Shown here: positions 46,868 through 58,080 of the stretch, one piece after another
How positions within the stretch are numbered: the first letter of the stretch is position 1
Layout of the letters: each line of letters starts with the position of its first letter
From: Capsicum annuum
Lineage: Eukaryota > Streptophyta > Magnoliopsida > Solanales > Solanaceae
Length of the DNA stretch: 64,000 nucleotides
Direction: 5' to 3'
Assembly: GCF_002878395.1 (NCBI RefSeq)
Contig: NC_061114.1
Coordinates: forward strand, 146,180,201-146,244,200
The notes under the pieces: model-generated
The model's database searches: none
What the model was told of the DNA's origin: nothing
The model's input: only the letters and a program-made list of their open reading frames with translations
Position numbers and translations under genes: made by a program

Positions 46868-47732
46868 CCTTATGCTAACACATATCACTTTTTTTTTTAG
46901 TTGTATTGATACTTATGCAAGTATTCTTAGAAGAAAACCTAACAAGGAACCTCAAAATATGAAGAATCATGAGGTACTAGAAAACTTTGTGAAGGAGAAA
47001 TTATTCTCTAAAATTTATAACCAAGGTGAAGAAGATTCTTTGTCGAAGCTACAAGGTAACAAAGCTAATTCTTACACCCTATTAAATTTGCAAAATCATG
47101 GTGAGGTTGATAGTTAAGTGAGGATGAAGTTTATCTTTGTCTGATCTTAATGATTCTTTGTGAGTGGAATCCTATCATTATTGAGAGTGCTCACACACTA
47201 GTTGACCCTTTTGATAACCAGATTGATTCTTCTTGCAAGATTGATTTGTGTCCATCTAATATTGACACTTTTATGTGAATGTTGGGACACTGTCATGTGA
47301 TAAGAGTGTAAGAACTAGTAGGTCCTTTTGACGACCAAATCAATTCTTCTTGCAAGATCATTTTGGGTCCAACTAGTGTTGGTAGTGGTGTTGACCAACT
47401 TGACTATGATTCTAATCCACTAAATGCTGAATTTTGTGATGTGCTTAATGAACCTCAATTTAGTGGTGATGTTGATATAGTTGGTCATATAGATAGTAAG
47501 GAGATTCCTTGCATCTTGACAGTGATTCCTTGCATGAACATCATCATATTGTTGATTCGATTTCTTGTTTATCTTATAGAGATCATGTGATAGAATGTGT
47601 TTTATGGGATATCTTATTTGATGATGCCATGACTATTAGTAGTGATTTAAATAGTGGTATGTATTTTGATGTTGAAAATACAGCCACTTTTAAAGGCTAT
47701 AAGGTGATTGATAATCCACTATTGGATGACAC
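46868..47732 (+). pseudogene. Unknown retroelement-like ORF, first part
   Basis: Acidic, Asp/Ser/His-rich frames: LVGPFDDQINSSCKI and DQLDYDSNPLNAEFCDVLNEPQFSGDVDIVGH. After a frameshift near 47505 they continue as HLDSDSLHEHHHIVDSISCLSYRDHVIECVLWDILFDD and NTATFKGYKVIDNPLLDD. A ~60 base direct repeat ('ccttttga(t/c)(a/g)accaaat.gattcttcttgcaaga') is at 47215 and 47325. The frame is cut at 47732 by a solo LTR and appears to resume at 55190 (THTIPNEGTLFMRDYRPLGC). I do not recognise the protein. Confidence 0.5.
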
Positions 47733-50258
47733 TGTAACATCCTAAAAATTCAAGTTAAGATTCTCCAAGCATGTATAGAACAAAAATTAGTAACTTGGTA
47801 GTATTAGAAGTGATTTAGAAATAAATTAAGGGCACGAGTAACTCCTAGCTCGTAGCCAAGTTGAAAGCTTCCTTATCCACTGAATTCCTGTGTAGAATCT
47901 TTCCATAGTCAACCTCAAATGAGTATAACCCCTAAATTATGAAGAGTTTTGGAGCTCAAGACCCACCAAATGAAAGGTCTTTGAGCCCTCTTTCCAATAG
48001 ATTCAATTGCTCATAAATTCAATATTGGAGTAAAAAGTTATAGCAATTTTACTATACTATCAAGCCGTCAGATTGAACGACTCATACCATGACCAGGATC
48101 CCACTATCATTGAGATCGTGCGAATGCTTGTCTGATCAACTTGAAAGTCAAATTTTTCAGCAATAATTTTACAAGAGTATTTCGATCTTTTCAACCTTTA
48201 ACCTCTTAAACTACGTGTTTAAGCTATCCTAAGACTGAATATAAAATCTAAACTACTCTTAATCCCTCATTCACTTCACAACACACAAATTACTCAGATA
48301 AACATGAGAAACATGCGATTTTTCTTCATCAAACAAGAAATTAAGGTTTTTCATCTTCAGGCTCAATCCTCCAAACTTTAGTTTAAGAATCAAAAGTAAT
48401 CAAGTATGTGGGTATTCAACAATGAATTTATTTCACCCTTATGCCCAAAATCTAGCTTTAAAATATAAATTTAAGTTATGATTTCTATGAACTCATGATC
48501 TAGGGTTAACATCCAATTATTTCAAATTCTTGAAATTTGATTCTCGTGCTACATTATTATAATATTTTTCATTTAAAATTATTATGAATGATTTTCATGG
48601 CATTAATTCAGTTATCTTAATACGTGAAGACTTATGCATTTTTTGATGAATTTTAACCTATATTAGTTTGACATGACATGTTTTCCTATGAAATTCATTA
48701 CCTTTACAGATTCGTCATCTTATGGCTCCTTAATATATTGATATTTATTATTTTGGACTTGTGCTATGAAATTTTCCTTTTTTCTTTTGATCATTAAATT
48801 GTAATTATTTGTTGTATTCTTCAAAGATGGCGGGCACCCAAAAATCATGCATTGTCAGTTGAATACTCAGTCCTTTAGTTTTTATGATTTAGAATGCTTT
48901 TAGACAAAACACTTATACTTCAGTCTCAGAACTTCAATATTATTGAGTTATTTAGTATATCAACTTATATTTAGTTTGGATTAGTACTTAGCATTGAGAA
49001 GACACAAGGATGAAGCCTCACCCGTCAGTTAGGTTGAGACTTTTAGTAAAAGTTCCTAAGTCCCAGAACTACAACACCACCATAGGTTCTAAAGGGTCAC
49101 CTGTCAGGATTGACACCTTAGTCCTTTTGGATATCAATTTAGTTGTACCACATCAGATTAACCTTTATCCCTTGGAAATTTATATTGCGCCCTTTTTATA
49201 GGGATTATACATCAAACTACATGTTTAGCTCATATAGTTATATGTCGATTAATAGTAAATCCCCATTTCAAACTCAATTACTGCATAACCTATATTTAGT
49301 TTATCAGTAATAGCCTCTGGCAGAAATAAGGTAAAGCTGCGTACAATACACCCTTGTGGTGGGCCCTTTCCCGGACACCATGCATAGAGGTAGCTTTAGT
49401 GCACCGGGCTGCCCTTTTTTTTTAGTATTGATCAGTTACATGTTTATTTTCTTTTCATTGAATCAGTTCACATCCTATAATTTTAGACTAAGTATTCGTA
49501 CATGACCCTCAGTTTAGTTTTATTTATTTTTATACTATGATTTTATATGTTATCACTACATATCAAAATATATGTATTTTGTATAGGGTCATTGTAATCC
49601 AGCTTATCTCCTTGTATTCATCACAGTTTTAAAGCATATTCAACATTAGCTTTAGATCAAATAAAATAGTTATGCTTCTACAGCTTGCCAGTTTATAAAA
49701 ATGTTTTAGCTCCTGATTAAAAGATTTCACTATGTCTCACATCTTTTACGTACAAACATGTTTTAATGCATATATTTCTACATATGGCTTATGTCCTCAA
49801 TTTTAAAGCATATTTTAAGTGTTGTCATGACTAGAATATATCTCATATAGGCAGTAAATTCAAAAGTATTGATCGCATACCTCTTCTGCCTAAATTTTAC
49901 ATGTGATATAGATTTAGGTGCTTACTATCAGATCTTAGTTTGGTAGATTGCAACTTCCAGCCAGTAGGTGATGAGTTCTCTTGATTCAAGGACTAAAGTC
50001 AATTTGTAAATATAATATTTTATGTCAAGGTATGTATTGATTAGGGATAGTTGGGATCACGTCCCAGTTACCTATAGCCAGTATTAGTTAATGCTTCATA
50101 AATAAATAGTCAAAGTTATTGAATGTAGTTTCAGTTCCTCTTTCTTTTAGATTAAAATATTGTACACTTTTACCAATGATGTATTGAAATAGCTTATCTC
50201 ATGATTATGCTTCCACTCAGTCATTTTGTCCTTATTAATACTTATATTCAATTGCATA
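47733..50258 (+). repeat. Solo LTR, gypsy family A-like, copy 5 (continues at 55097-55184)
   Basis: It begins 'tgtaacatcctaaaaattc' and carries A-type blocks: 'aggatgaagcctcacccgtcagttagg' in pieces at 49010-49035 and 'agttgggatcacgtccca' at 50050. It is split at 50259 by a gag-only chromovirus. The last 88 bases lie at 55097-55184, ending 'ctcaggtcatgaca'. Flanks gacac (47728-47732) and gagac (55185-55189) fit a 5 bp duplication with one change, and the unknown ORF reads across. Confidence 0.7.
49310..49427 (+). mobile_element. Au-type SINE, 5'-truncated
   Basis: 'gcctctggcagaaataaggtaaagctgcg', then 'tacaatacacccttgtggtggg', 'cccggacaccatgcatag' and 'tgcaccgggctgccc' with an oligo-T tail (49419-49427). 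This matches the 3' portion of Au-like SINEs, which end in a T run. Inserted in the LTR on the same strand. Confidence 0.85.
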
Positions 50259-50900
50259 TGCAATACAAGTCAAAGAGGCATCATAACTTTTGACGACATC
50301 ATTGGAGGCCAACACATAAAGACTCAAGCTTAGGGCTTGCCTTTGATGCCTAACAGAGAAAACAAGTGTTGAAGCATAGAGAAGAGCTTCATTACACTCC
50401 AAGGCCTCTCGTCATTAAGGGCCTTTTAGTCATTGCTTTGGAGCATAGAGGCACCTATGGAGTGTAGGATCTCATTAAGGACCTTTTGTTTATTTTGTTA
50501 TGTAATAGTTAGGACTAAGACTATAAATAATTCATATTAGGTTTAATTTCAGGAACTTTGATATTATTTTGAGAGATAAACTCTTTGAGTGTGTACTTGC
50601 AAGTGTGGATTCACTTGTGGCAAGTGTGGAATCACTTGTGTTGGTTACTAGTTTAGAAACAGGGGTTGCTTGGGGATTCCTATTCCCTTGAGGTCTCCAT
50701 AAGAACTTGTTGTTTATACAGGTTTATAGGGGTCTTTGTGTTTGAGACACACTTTGGTTCTTGTTTCTTGAATATTCGTATGTTAAGTTATCTATCTTTA
50801 TACTATGGTGTGTTTGTTATCTTATTCTCGGCCTTGTGTTGAATCCGTAGGTTAGGTTTCTCATCTTGTTGTTGTGTGTTTGTTCGTTGGTCTCTTATCA
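50259..50900 (+). repeat. 5' LTR of the gag-only element
   Basis: 642 bp, begins 'tgcaatacaagtcaaagagg', ends 'gtctcttatca'. It is colinear with 54400-55096. It has a short internal repeat 'caagtgtggattcacttgtgg' / 'caagtgtggaatcacttgtg' at 50601-50640. Confidence 0.85.
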
Positions 50901-50901
50901 T

Positions 50902-50918
50902 TTGGTATTAGGGTCAAG
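50902..50918 (+). promoter_or_regulatory. Primer binding site, tRNA-iMet type
   Basis: 'ttggtattagggtcaag' is a two-to-three mismatch form of TTGGTATCAGAGCCAAG, directly after the LTR. Confidence 0.75.
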
Positions 50919-52111
50919 GCTTGATTTTGTTCCAACAAAATCACTCTTGGGATTGTTGCCTAGAAAATTAAAAAAAAAAGTGTCCAAATCGTAAAATCTC
51001 ACAAAAAATAGTGTGTCACATTTTGTAACTTGGCCAAAACTAGTCGTTCTTGTTTTGTACTTTGGCCAAAACTTGGAACCTAGATCTAGGAGGTTTTTTA
51101 TGTGTCTTGTTTATTTCTAGTGTTATACTCTTCTTCACTAACACTAATAGAGTCTAGATCTAAATCTTGAGCTGAAACGCATGTTGTTGATGTTTGTTGT
51201 TGAGGATTTGACCTTGAATACGTGTTGTTGATATTTACGGGTCCAATGTGCACCTAGAACTTCAAATTTCAAAAGTGGTGTTCTTGGTGTTCATCGCCAT
51301 CTTCATATCTTATTGAAGAGAAAGTGGTTGTTTGATCTAAAATAAAGTAGAAGGATAGTGTGGTCTTTGTTAGTCTTGAAACATAATTCCAAGACATCCC
51401 AAAAAAGGAAAGAGGACAAAAGGCTTTCAAAGGTCTTGTTTAACCAAAAGGGAGAAAGGGAACATTCCAATATTTACAAAAGAGGAAAGAGTCAAAAAGC
51501 TTTCAAAAAAGTGTTTTGCCAAAAAGGTGCAAGGAAAGTTAAACCCTTTTTGAATTTGAAAAGGCTCCAAGTCTTGTTTTTTATCTCCCAAAACCAAAAT
51601 TTCACTCTTCCAATTGAATATTGATCATTACAAATTGAAGACAAGAAAATTTTTCAACTTTCAATAATTTTCAAATGACCAATAGAAGGCTGTCACATCA
51701 TCAACCTCCAAATATTACCTTAGGCTCAAATTTTACATTCTAAGTTTCTTTTCCTTGTTTCTTTTAGTTTCATTTCTTGATTCTAGTACTAATTATCAAC
51801 TATTAATCTTATACTTAGTTGTGAGTTAGTTTTTTGAGTTCATTTCTTTTGTGTTACCTTTCTTTTTGTACTTTTTATCTTTTGGTGATTCGTTGTAGTT
51901 TCTTGGATCAAGTCCGTACATCAAGAATCCACTCCAACCTCTAGCCACAATTGGTACCGAGTAACCTCATTGAAGTATAAATGAGATACCAACACTTGCG
52001 ACGCCAATTGAGTGACATTTCAAAGGTGTGAGCTTGAGAGTTTGTGAGGCTGATTTTTCTAACCTTAACTTGTTGTTTTTGTTTTTTTTTAGCATTTTTT
52101 TGTTAGGTACC
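50919..52111 (+). other. Leader between PBS and gag of the gag-only element
   Basis: About 1.2 kb without family-supported coding. It contains repeated text around 'ggccaaaactagtcgttcttgttttgtactttgg' (50990-51080) and a Lys-rich open frame 51358-51624 (KRKEDKRLSKVLF, KRGKSQKAFKKVF). The Lys-rich frame is purine-driven and has an internal 'ggaaag.caaaaggctttcaaa' repeat. I do not count it as a gene. Confidence 0.5.
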
Positions 52112-53822
52112 ATGGCATCGGGTGAAGGCAGCCCAAAACTAAAAGAGAGGTAAATATGGATACTTTAATGATGGCCATAATGGGTGTGAAACATGATCTT
52201 AGTAGACGAATGGAAGGGATGGAAGTTCTCTTTCTAGAAGAATGGACACCTTTGAAGTTCGTCTAGACTCTACCCATTCCACTCCAAAAAACTACCATGC
52301 CTCATCTAGAAGACATGATCCAAACGCCTACTCTACTATAACTCCGAAAATACTTCACCAAATGTTCAATCCACCTAGACAAGTTCATGAACCCATCAAC
52401 CAAGCCCATACTTATCCAAACAATCGAAACCAAATCTACCAAGAAGCTTCACAAAACTAACAACCCCAAGAAATGCCGAGGCCCCACTTAATCAAAACCA
52501 ACCAATCCAAATTGATGATGTTAAAGGTGAGGGTCCTTAGGGAGGTAAGGAGTTAGATGAAGTGACTCTCTTTGTAGAATTTGTGTGAAATAAAAGAAAA
52601 GCTCAAGAAGAAGGACATACGGGCCAAGAGGGAAGGTTTGGTCTGGTTCCTTATGGTAGAGGCAACTTGGACACCATCCTCAAGTTCAAGAAGGTCATCA
52701 AGCGGATCAAGGAGGAAATTTAGGTAGAGACACGAGTCTCAACTCAATCAAGATCACACTTCCTACCTTTAATGGAACTAGTGATCCATCTATCTATCTA
52801 CCTTGATTGAGAACTACAATGTAATAGGATCTTTCTAACTCAATGAGTTAACTCCACACAAGAAAGTCATCCATACAATTGCTCAACTTGAAGGGTATGC
52901 ATTTACTTGGTGGAAGACAAAAAGATTGCAAAGAGAAAGAAATGGTAATATCGACCTTCTAGATTAGGATGAATTGAAAGCACTTATAAGAGAGAGGTAT
53001 GTCATGGAAAGGTTCAAGCAAGAGCAACTAACAAGGCTCTATAATTTAAGGCAAGGAGATAAAAGTGTGGAGGAGTATTATGAGGAGTTTTAAAACTTGA
53101 TCCTTCATCTTGATGTTGTTGAACCTCCAAGTTATTGCATAGCTCAATTCAAAGATGGTTTAGATTATAAAGTTGTTTGTCAACTAGTTGTCCACAAGTT
53201 TGACTGAATAGAGGATTTTGTTGAGCTGGCCATTGAGATTAAAAGGAACAATCATGCCAAAAGGACCTTCAATAAAGGTTACCGATCTTCTAATTCCTTT
53301 GAATGGAACAAGAATAAGTATTCCTATAAGTCCTTAGTGAAGAAGCCCATTGATAGGGAAATCCAAAGGTATCCACCACGGATTGAAGGTAATCCATCTT
53401 CTACTCTTAATTCTAAAGGTATTGTTTTCTATAAATGTCAAGGTTGGGGTCATAAGGCTAGTGAATTCCCCAATCGAAGGAACATTGTATTGGTAGAGGG
53501 TGATTCTTACTTTGTTGAGGGTAAAATGGCCCTAAATAATTGTGATGAGGAAATCCCTCAAGAGGATAATGACATTGATGGTGAAGAGGAATTAAAAGAG
53601 GAAGAAGGAAACATCTTTGTACCTTATGGATTGATGATGAAGGTTCCTAATAAAGATGTTTGGCCCAAAAAAAGGAGAGGTCTTGAATTTAACCTAATGC
53701 TGATGAAGGACCCAAATAGTAAAGGTGAGAAGTTTTGGGTTCAAGAAGAAGAACTTGGTGTCAAAACCAATCACTTGTTGTCACTACATTCGACACTAGC
53801 ATTGTGCCAACTTCCAAGTTGA
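52112..53822 (+). pseudogene. Chromovirus gag (broken), with open C-terminal part
   Basis: Start ATG at 52112 (MASGEGSPKL). Frame pieces follow in order: MAIMGVKHDLSRRMEGME; SIKITLPTFNGTSDPSIYL (52740-52800); QLEGYAFTWWKTKRLQRERNGN; ELKALIRERYVMERFKQEQLTRLYNLRQGDKSVEEYYEEF; IAQFKDGLDYKVVCQLV; FVELAIEIKRN. 53337-53822 is an open 161-residue frame with the zinc knuckle FYKCQGWGHKASEFPNRR, where the first and last Cys are both Phe, followed by an acidic stretch. At least three shifts and several stops lie upstream. Confidence 0.85.
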
Positions 53823-54399
53823 GGCATAAGAGGATAAATTCCCATGGTGCAAGTTTAGAATGCAATAGAGCAAGCTAAAGTCTTTGCTATAAAGATATGT
53901 ACCTACCCCCTCATATTTCTAGATTTCCTTGTAATCATGATGAATTTACCCTAGAGTAGACAATGCTAAGAAGATATTTGATTTAAAGTCCTACCTATAT
54001 GGTATTTATGTCTTTTGGAATCACTTGAATGTGCATGGAATGTATGACCTTCCTATTTCAGTTGTCATGCCTATTTGTTGTTCCAAGAAAAGTCTATGGA
54101 TTCCACTTGATAAAAAACTCATCTCTTGTTTCTTGTCACACCTACGTGTATAGACAAGTTGTTTCTTCTTTGGAAGGGTGTTTGAGTTTTTGTGATTGGA
54201 AGGGTATCCTACTCTCTAAAGACCCCTTACTTTTACCCTAAGTTGTTCCACCATGTCATGATTTTCTTGATAATCTTGATACTATGATTGATTGTGTTAA
54301 CCCTAACCCTTATTCCATGAGAAAAGTATGTTTGATTGTGTCTTCTACTATTTTGTAAAGATTGGATTCGATATTGAATCCTTTTCAAGAAGGGGAGGA
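53823..54399 (+). other. Short 3' internal region with polypurine tract
   Basis: No RT or integrase. The text 'ggattcgatattgaatccttttcaagaaggggaggac' (54363-54399, in pieces) is the typical chromovirus PPT context; purine core at 54386-54398. Opposite-strand ORF 54233-54541 is a shadow crossing into the LTR. Confidence 0.75.
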
Positions 54400-55096
54400 C
54401 GATACGATTCAAAGGGGCATCATAGCTTTCGACGACATCATTGGAGGCCAACATAGAAAGACTCAAGCTTGGGGCTTGCCTTTGATTCCTAACCGAGAGA
54501 AAAAGTGTTGAAGTATGGAGAAGAGCTTTATTATACTCCAAGGTCGCCCCTCATTATGGTCCTTTTGGTCATTGCTTTGGAGAAAAGAGGTGCCTATGGA
54601 GTGTAGAATCTTATTAAGGGCCTTTTGGTCATTTTTTTATGTAATAGTTAGGACTAAGACTATAATAACTCATATTAGGTTTAATTTCAGCAACTTTGAT
54701 ATTATTTTGAGAGATAAACTCTTTAAGAGTGCATTTTCAAGTGTGGATTCACTTGTGGCACGTATGGAATCACTTGTGTTGGTTACTAGTTTAGAAATGG
54801 GGGTTGCTTGGAGATTTTGGTTCCCTTGAGGTCTCCGTAAGGACTTGGTGTTGTTTATATGGGTCTATAAGGGGATTTCGGTTCCCTTGAGGTCTCCGTA
54901 AGGACTTGGTGCTGTTTACATGGGTTAATAAGGGTCTTAGTGTTTGAGACACACTTTCGTTCTTGTATATTCGTATGTCAAGTTATCTATCCTTATACTA
55001 TTGTGTGTTTGTTATCTTGTTCTCATCCTTGTGTTGAATCCATAGGTTAGGTTTATCATCTTGTTGTTGATGCGTTTGTTGTCTGTTCTCGTATCA
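54400..55096 (+). repeat. 3' LTR of the gag-only element
   Basis: 697 bp, begins 'cgatacgattcaaagggg' (expected TG lost), ends 'ctgttctcgtatca'. It is longer than the 5' LTR because a ~68 bp segment ('ggttcccttgaggtctccgt..' to '..atgggtctataagggg') is tandemly doubled at about 54813-54945. Confidence 0.85.
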
Positions 55097-55189
55097 TGTC
55101 TTATACCAATACCATAGGGTAATTTGGAATCACTTATGGTTTTAGGCACTGCATTATGACTACGGATAGTCTCAGGTCATGACAGAGAC

Positions 55190-55929
55190 ACACCATTCCA
55201 AATGAAGGAACTCTATTCATGAGGGATTATAGACCTCTGGGTTGTGTGGAGATGTTTGTCATAAAGACAAGTATGGCGTGATTGAGGGCTGGCACCCTTT
55301 CTTATGACAAAACGTCTTTCTTAAGGGCCATAATCCACTTTAGGACCAAAATTCAAATGGAGAAAGCTTCCAAAAAGGAAGAATGCTCTTCAAAGAAGGG
55401 GAGCAATTTGAATGGAAAAGAGCATGATTTTGGAATGGACTAGGTTAGAGCTTCTAAACCTAAAGGGTGAGAAAATGCTACTTGAAGCTTGAGGTAGGAC
55501 CAATGATCTAAAAGTAAAACTCTCCCTTTTGATAAACGTGATTATTTGATAGACTTATTGGTGAGATCTTATCAACAGAGGAATCTTGAGAAGAAAGATC
55601 AACGGAGAAAATAACCTTAACAATAAATACAATTCGGTTTTGTACATTTTCCTAAGCCTGTAGATGGTAGATATTCATGGGTCATGCTAATCTTTGGACT
55701 TTCCAAAGCCATGAAGGTGAAATCTACTATTATTGATCTTTCTTATAGCACTCATTTTATATTTCATGATTATTACTTGATGCTATAAGAAAAGTACAAG
55801 AATAAGCTTTTGACTTTTGAGAGTTCTTGAGTATGACTTGGGGGTACTCTTTCCTTTGGACCCAGATGTTTCTTTAAATGGTGATGGTTTGATAATGGTA
55901 CCTTATTGGCCTATTCGTAAAGGTCTAAT
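55190..55929 (+). pseudogene. Unknown retroelement-like ORF, second part
   Basis: It continues the frame cut at 47732: GTLFMRDYRPLGCVEMFVIKTSMA, RAGTLSYDKTSFLRAIIHFRTKIQ, KEECSSKKGSNLNGKEHDFGMD. After further breaks come YLIDLLVRSYQQRNLEKKDQRRK and FGFVHFPKPVDGRYSWVMLIFGLSKAMKVKSTIIDLSYSTHFIFHDY (55560-55780). Not recognised. The 3' location relative to a PPT and LTR at 56690-56720 suggests a retroelement accessory frame. Confidence 0.45.
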
Positions 55930-55934
55930 ACAAT

Positions 55935-56289
55935 TGTAAAGAATGGATCTTTGACCTAACTCAACCTTAAAAGCTAGCTCATGATGGGAGAATTATCCAA
56001 GTCCATTAAAGGAGACCAATTACCCATTCCTTTTTCAATTAGGGATACTTAACACCACCACCACCACCAACCCCTCACAGTCAGGCCTAGTTAACTGGAG
56101 CGTGGACAATATAATATGGGGACCCAACATTGGTGAACAAATATTTAGGATGGTTTTGACTCTGATGCCATGTAAAGAATGAATCTTGGGCCTAACTCCA
56201 CCACAAAAGCTAGCTCATGAGGGGAGGATAGTCCAAGTCCATAAAGGGGACTAATTATCCATCCCTTTTCTGATTTGGAATATTTAACA
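55935..56289 (-). mobile_element. Complete 355 bp TRIM-type LTR element
   Basis: Left repeat 55935-56054 and right repeat 56171-56289, both TGTAAAG...TTAACA in plus coordinates, 119-120 bp each, enclose a 116 bp interior. In minus orientation, the interior starts with a PBS-like TGGCATCAGAGTC (56158-56170) and ends with a G-rich tract (complement of the CCA repeats at 56055-56073) just before the second LTR. Flanks are a perfect 5 bp duplication, acaat (55930-55934) and acaat (56290-56294). No coding capacity. Confidence 0.9.
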
Positions 56290-56294
56290 ACAAT

Positions 56295-56719
56295 AATTAG
56301 AGTCTTGACTTGTTTTGGTCTTGTTTTCGATAATGCACTTAACCATGAGGGTTATCATATGTTTCTTAACTTGAAGAGATATATGTTCTTCTTGAAATGT
56401 AGAACCACTAAGAACTTGCATGTTTGGTTTCCTAAATTCATTGATTCTTTTGATTTACTCTTTCGTCAAAGTTTCTTAAGTAGCCAAGTATCTCTTACTT
56501 TTGTTGGGATACATGTCCTTTTTTGGACCATTTTGATGCTTGGTTATATCATAAAAGTGAGAAATTTAGAGTGATGATTGCATGATATGCTTACTTTAGG
56601 TATTATCATTTACCATATGATGATTACTTTGTTCAGATTGTAATAGGACTTGTCCGCATTATCTTTTGCAATTTTCAGGGACTGGATTTGAGGATGAATG
56701 ATTTTAAAAAAAGGAAGGA
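56295..56719 (+). pseudogene. Unknown ORF, third part, ending in a polypurine tract
   Basis: It continues from 55929 across the TRIM. Frame 56275-56574 reads FGLVFDNALNHEGYHMFLNLKRYMFFLKC, not recognised. At 56683-56719, 'gggactggatttgaggatg' and then 'aaaaaaaggaaggatga' match the standard 3' end and PPT of chromovirus-type elements in this window (compare 54361-54399). Confidence 0.5.
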
Positions 56720-57660
56720 TGATAGAACCGAAAGCTTAAGGAGCTTGATGATGATTAGGATCAATGGTGACGCGCAACATCAAGCCAACAGTGGCCTATG
56801 GAACACATTACCTAGTTTAAAGTGTTTTAAGGAATCTCAAGTGCAAATCTTTAAGCTATACACTACTTGATGAAAAAATGGAGTCCTTGAAAGTCATAAA
56901 AGACCCATATGTAGGGTATGCAAGCTATGGAATATATCTTGGATAAAAGAGAGTAAAGGCCCACATGTAGAGATGTTCAAGCTATTTAAGACAACTTGGA
57001 AGGGAGATACAGAAGAGTAAGAAGCCAAGGATGTGACCACAACACACCACATGTGGCCACATATGTATCACAATTGTCAACCAAAATCCGAGTTGAAAAG
57101 ATCTCACTTGCGACCATATACTCCTATTTGTGGCCACAAGTCACCTCCATAGAGAATTAGACAACCCATTTTGGTGTATTTTAGCTATTTGTTCAAAGGC
57201 TACTTTTGGCTATGCTTGTAGAGGTAAAACTAGAAATACCTGTCTTAGTTATTTTTATTTCTGATCTTTTGAAGATTAAAGAACTTGTATAAGTGTACTT
57301 CCTCCTTCATGGTGATTGGGATCGATTAGTGGGTGGATTCTCGCTGCTCTTATATTAGAACTTTTATTAGATAATCTAGGATAGAATTTTCATGTATTAG
57401 TTCAAGTTTCTCTTCTTCCTTAGATTAATTTCATGTGTTCATTATTGATTAGTAGGTGTAGGTATCAAGTCCTATGTTGATTAATCACAACAATTATTGA
57501 TTGATTCCTTTCGTTCTTCTATCTCATCCCCTGTTTCTTCTATCTATCAATCTATCTTTCTATTTATCAATTTCCCCTATCCCTAATTATTTTATGTTGA
57601 ATTCCATATTAGAATCCTTAGTTTCCCAACTAGGATCTTAGCTGGTTCTATGTCTGCTAA
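56720..57660 (+). repeat. LTR following the PPT (chromovirus type), 3' end approximate
   Basis: It begins 'tgatagaaccgaaagc', the TGATA(C/G)GA start typical after this PPT. It contains 'gatgattaggatcaatgg', the repeated 'atgtggccacatatg' / 'tttgtggccacaag' motif (57050-57140), a pyrimidine-rich 'cttctatctatcaatctatctttctatttatca' stretch and 'ccaactaggatcttagctggttct'. The end is set near 'gctaatca' at 57660 by form only. Confidence 0.55.
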
Positions 57661-57699
57661 TCATTGTTTTAAAGTTGTGGATATGACTATGATCCAAGC

Positions 57700-57897
57700 A
57701 AATTGGAATGAGGAAGTAGCCATAGTGGAATAGATAATGTAGTAGAATTGCAACAATATATGAATCTAGACGAGTTAGTAGAGGTGTTGTAAAAGTAGAA
57801 AAAAAATTAAAGGAAGTAACAAGCTAGCTCATAGAACAATCGGTCTACTACAGCTACAAGGTAGTCGTGGCTACCGTATGAGGAGAAAACTATGCCT
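57700..57897 (+). pseudogene. Chromovirus gag fragment (before Copia insertion)
   Basis: The frame VVELQQYMNLDELVEVL, then KVEKKIKG-like text, matches the gag block VELQHYVELEDMVHMAIKVEQQLKR. It is cut at 57897 by Copia element 1 and resumes at 60107 with the region ahead of the zinc knuckle. Confidence 0.65.
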
Positions 57898-58067
57898 TGT
57901 TAGAATGAGTTAGAAAAGAAATAGTATAGAGAATACTACTTTGAAAAGGATTGTAATGTCAGTTCCAAGTTGGAAAAGGAGTCTAATGTAGTGTCTATAA
58001 ATAGGGTCTTAATATAATAATTTAGATACAACAATTCAATAATAATTTTTCTCCTATATTTCCCACA
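57898..58067 (+). repeat. 5' LTR of Copia element 1
   Basis: Begins 'tgttagaatgag', ends 'atatttcccaca'. Same family as 59928-60101, 60771-60939 and 61846-62139 ('gtctataaatagggt', 'ttagatacaa..attcaataat'). Confidence 0.9.
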
Positions 58068-58080
58068 TGGTATCAAATCC

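Larger units (their letters stand above)
50259..55096 (+). mobile_element. Gag-only chromovirus-type LTR element (non-autonomous)
   Basis: Direct LTRs at 50259-50900 and 54400-55096, PBS at 50902, gag at 52112-53822 and PPT at 54386-54399. There is only about 0.56 kb between gag and the PPT, so protease, RT and integrase are absent. Total 4.84 kb. Gag type (ARFxxGL, zinc knuckle KCQGWGHKASE) resembles CRM/Reina/Galadriel chromoviruses. The flanks (gcata/tgtct) do not form a target duplication. Confidence 0.8.

Noticed and set aside
6580..50918. tRNA-like 'tggtatcagagc' matches
   Set aside because: These are primer binding sites next to LTRs, not tRNA genes; no cloverleaf could be drawn around them.
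51358..51624. Lys-rich 88-codon frame in the gag-only element leader
   Set aside because: Built from repeated purine-rich 'ggaaag/caaaag' text; starts before the PBS-proximal gag and has no family match.
54290..54312. Telomere-like 'ccctaaccctt' text
   Set aside because: Just over one repeat unit; no array.
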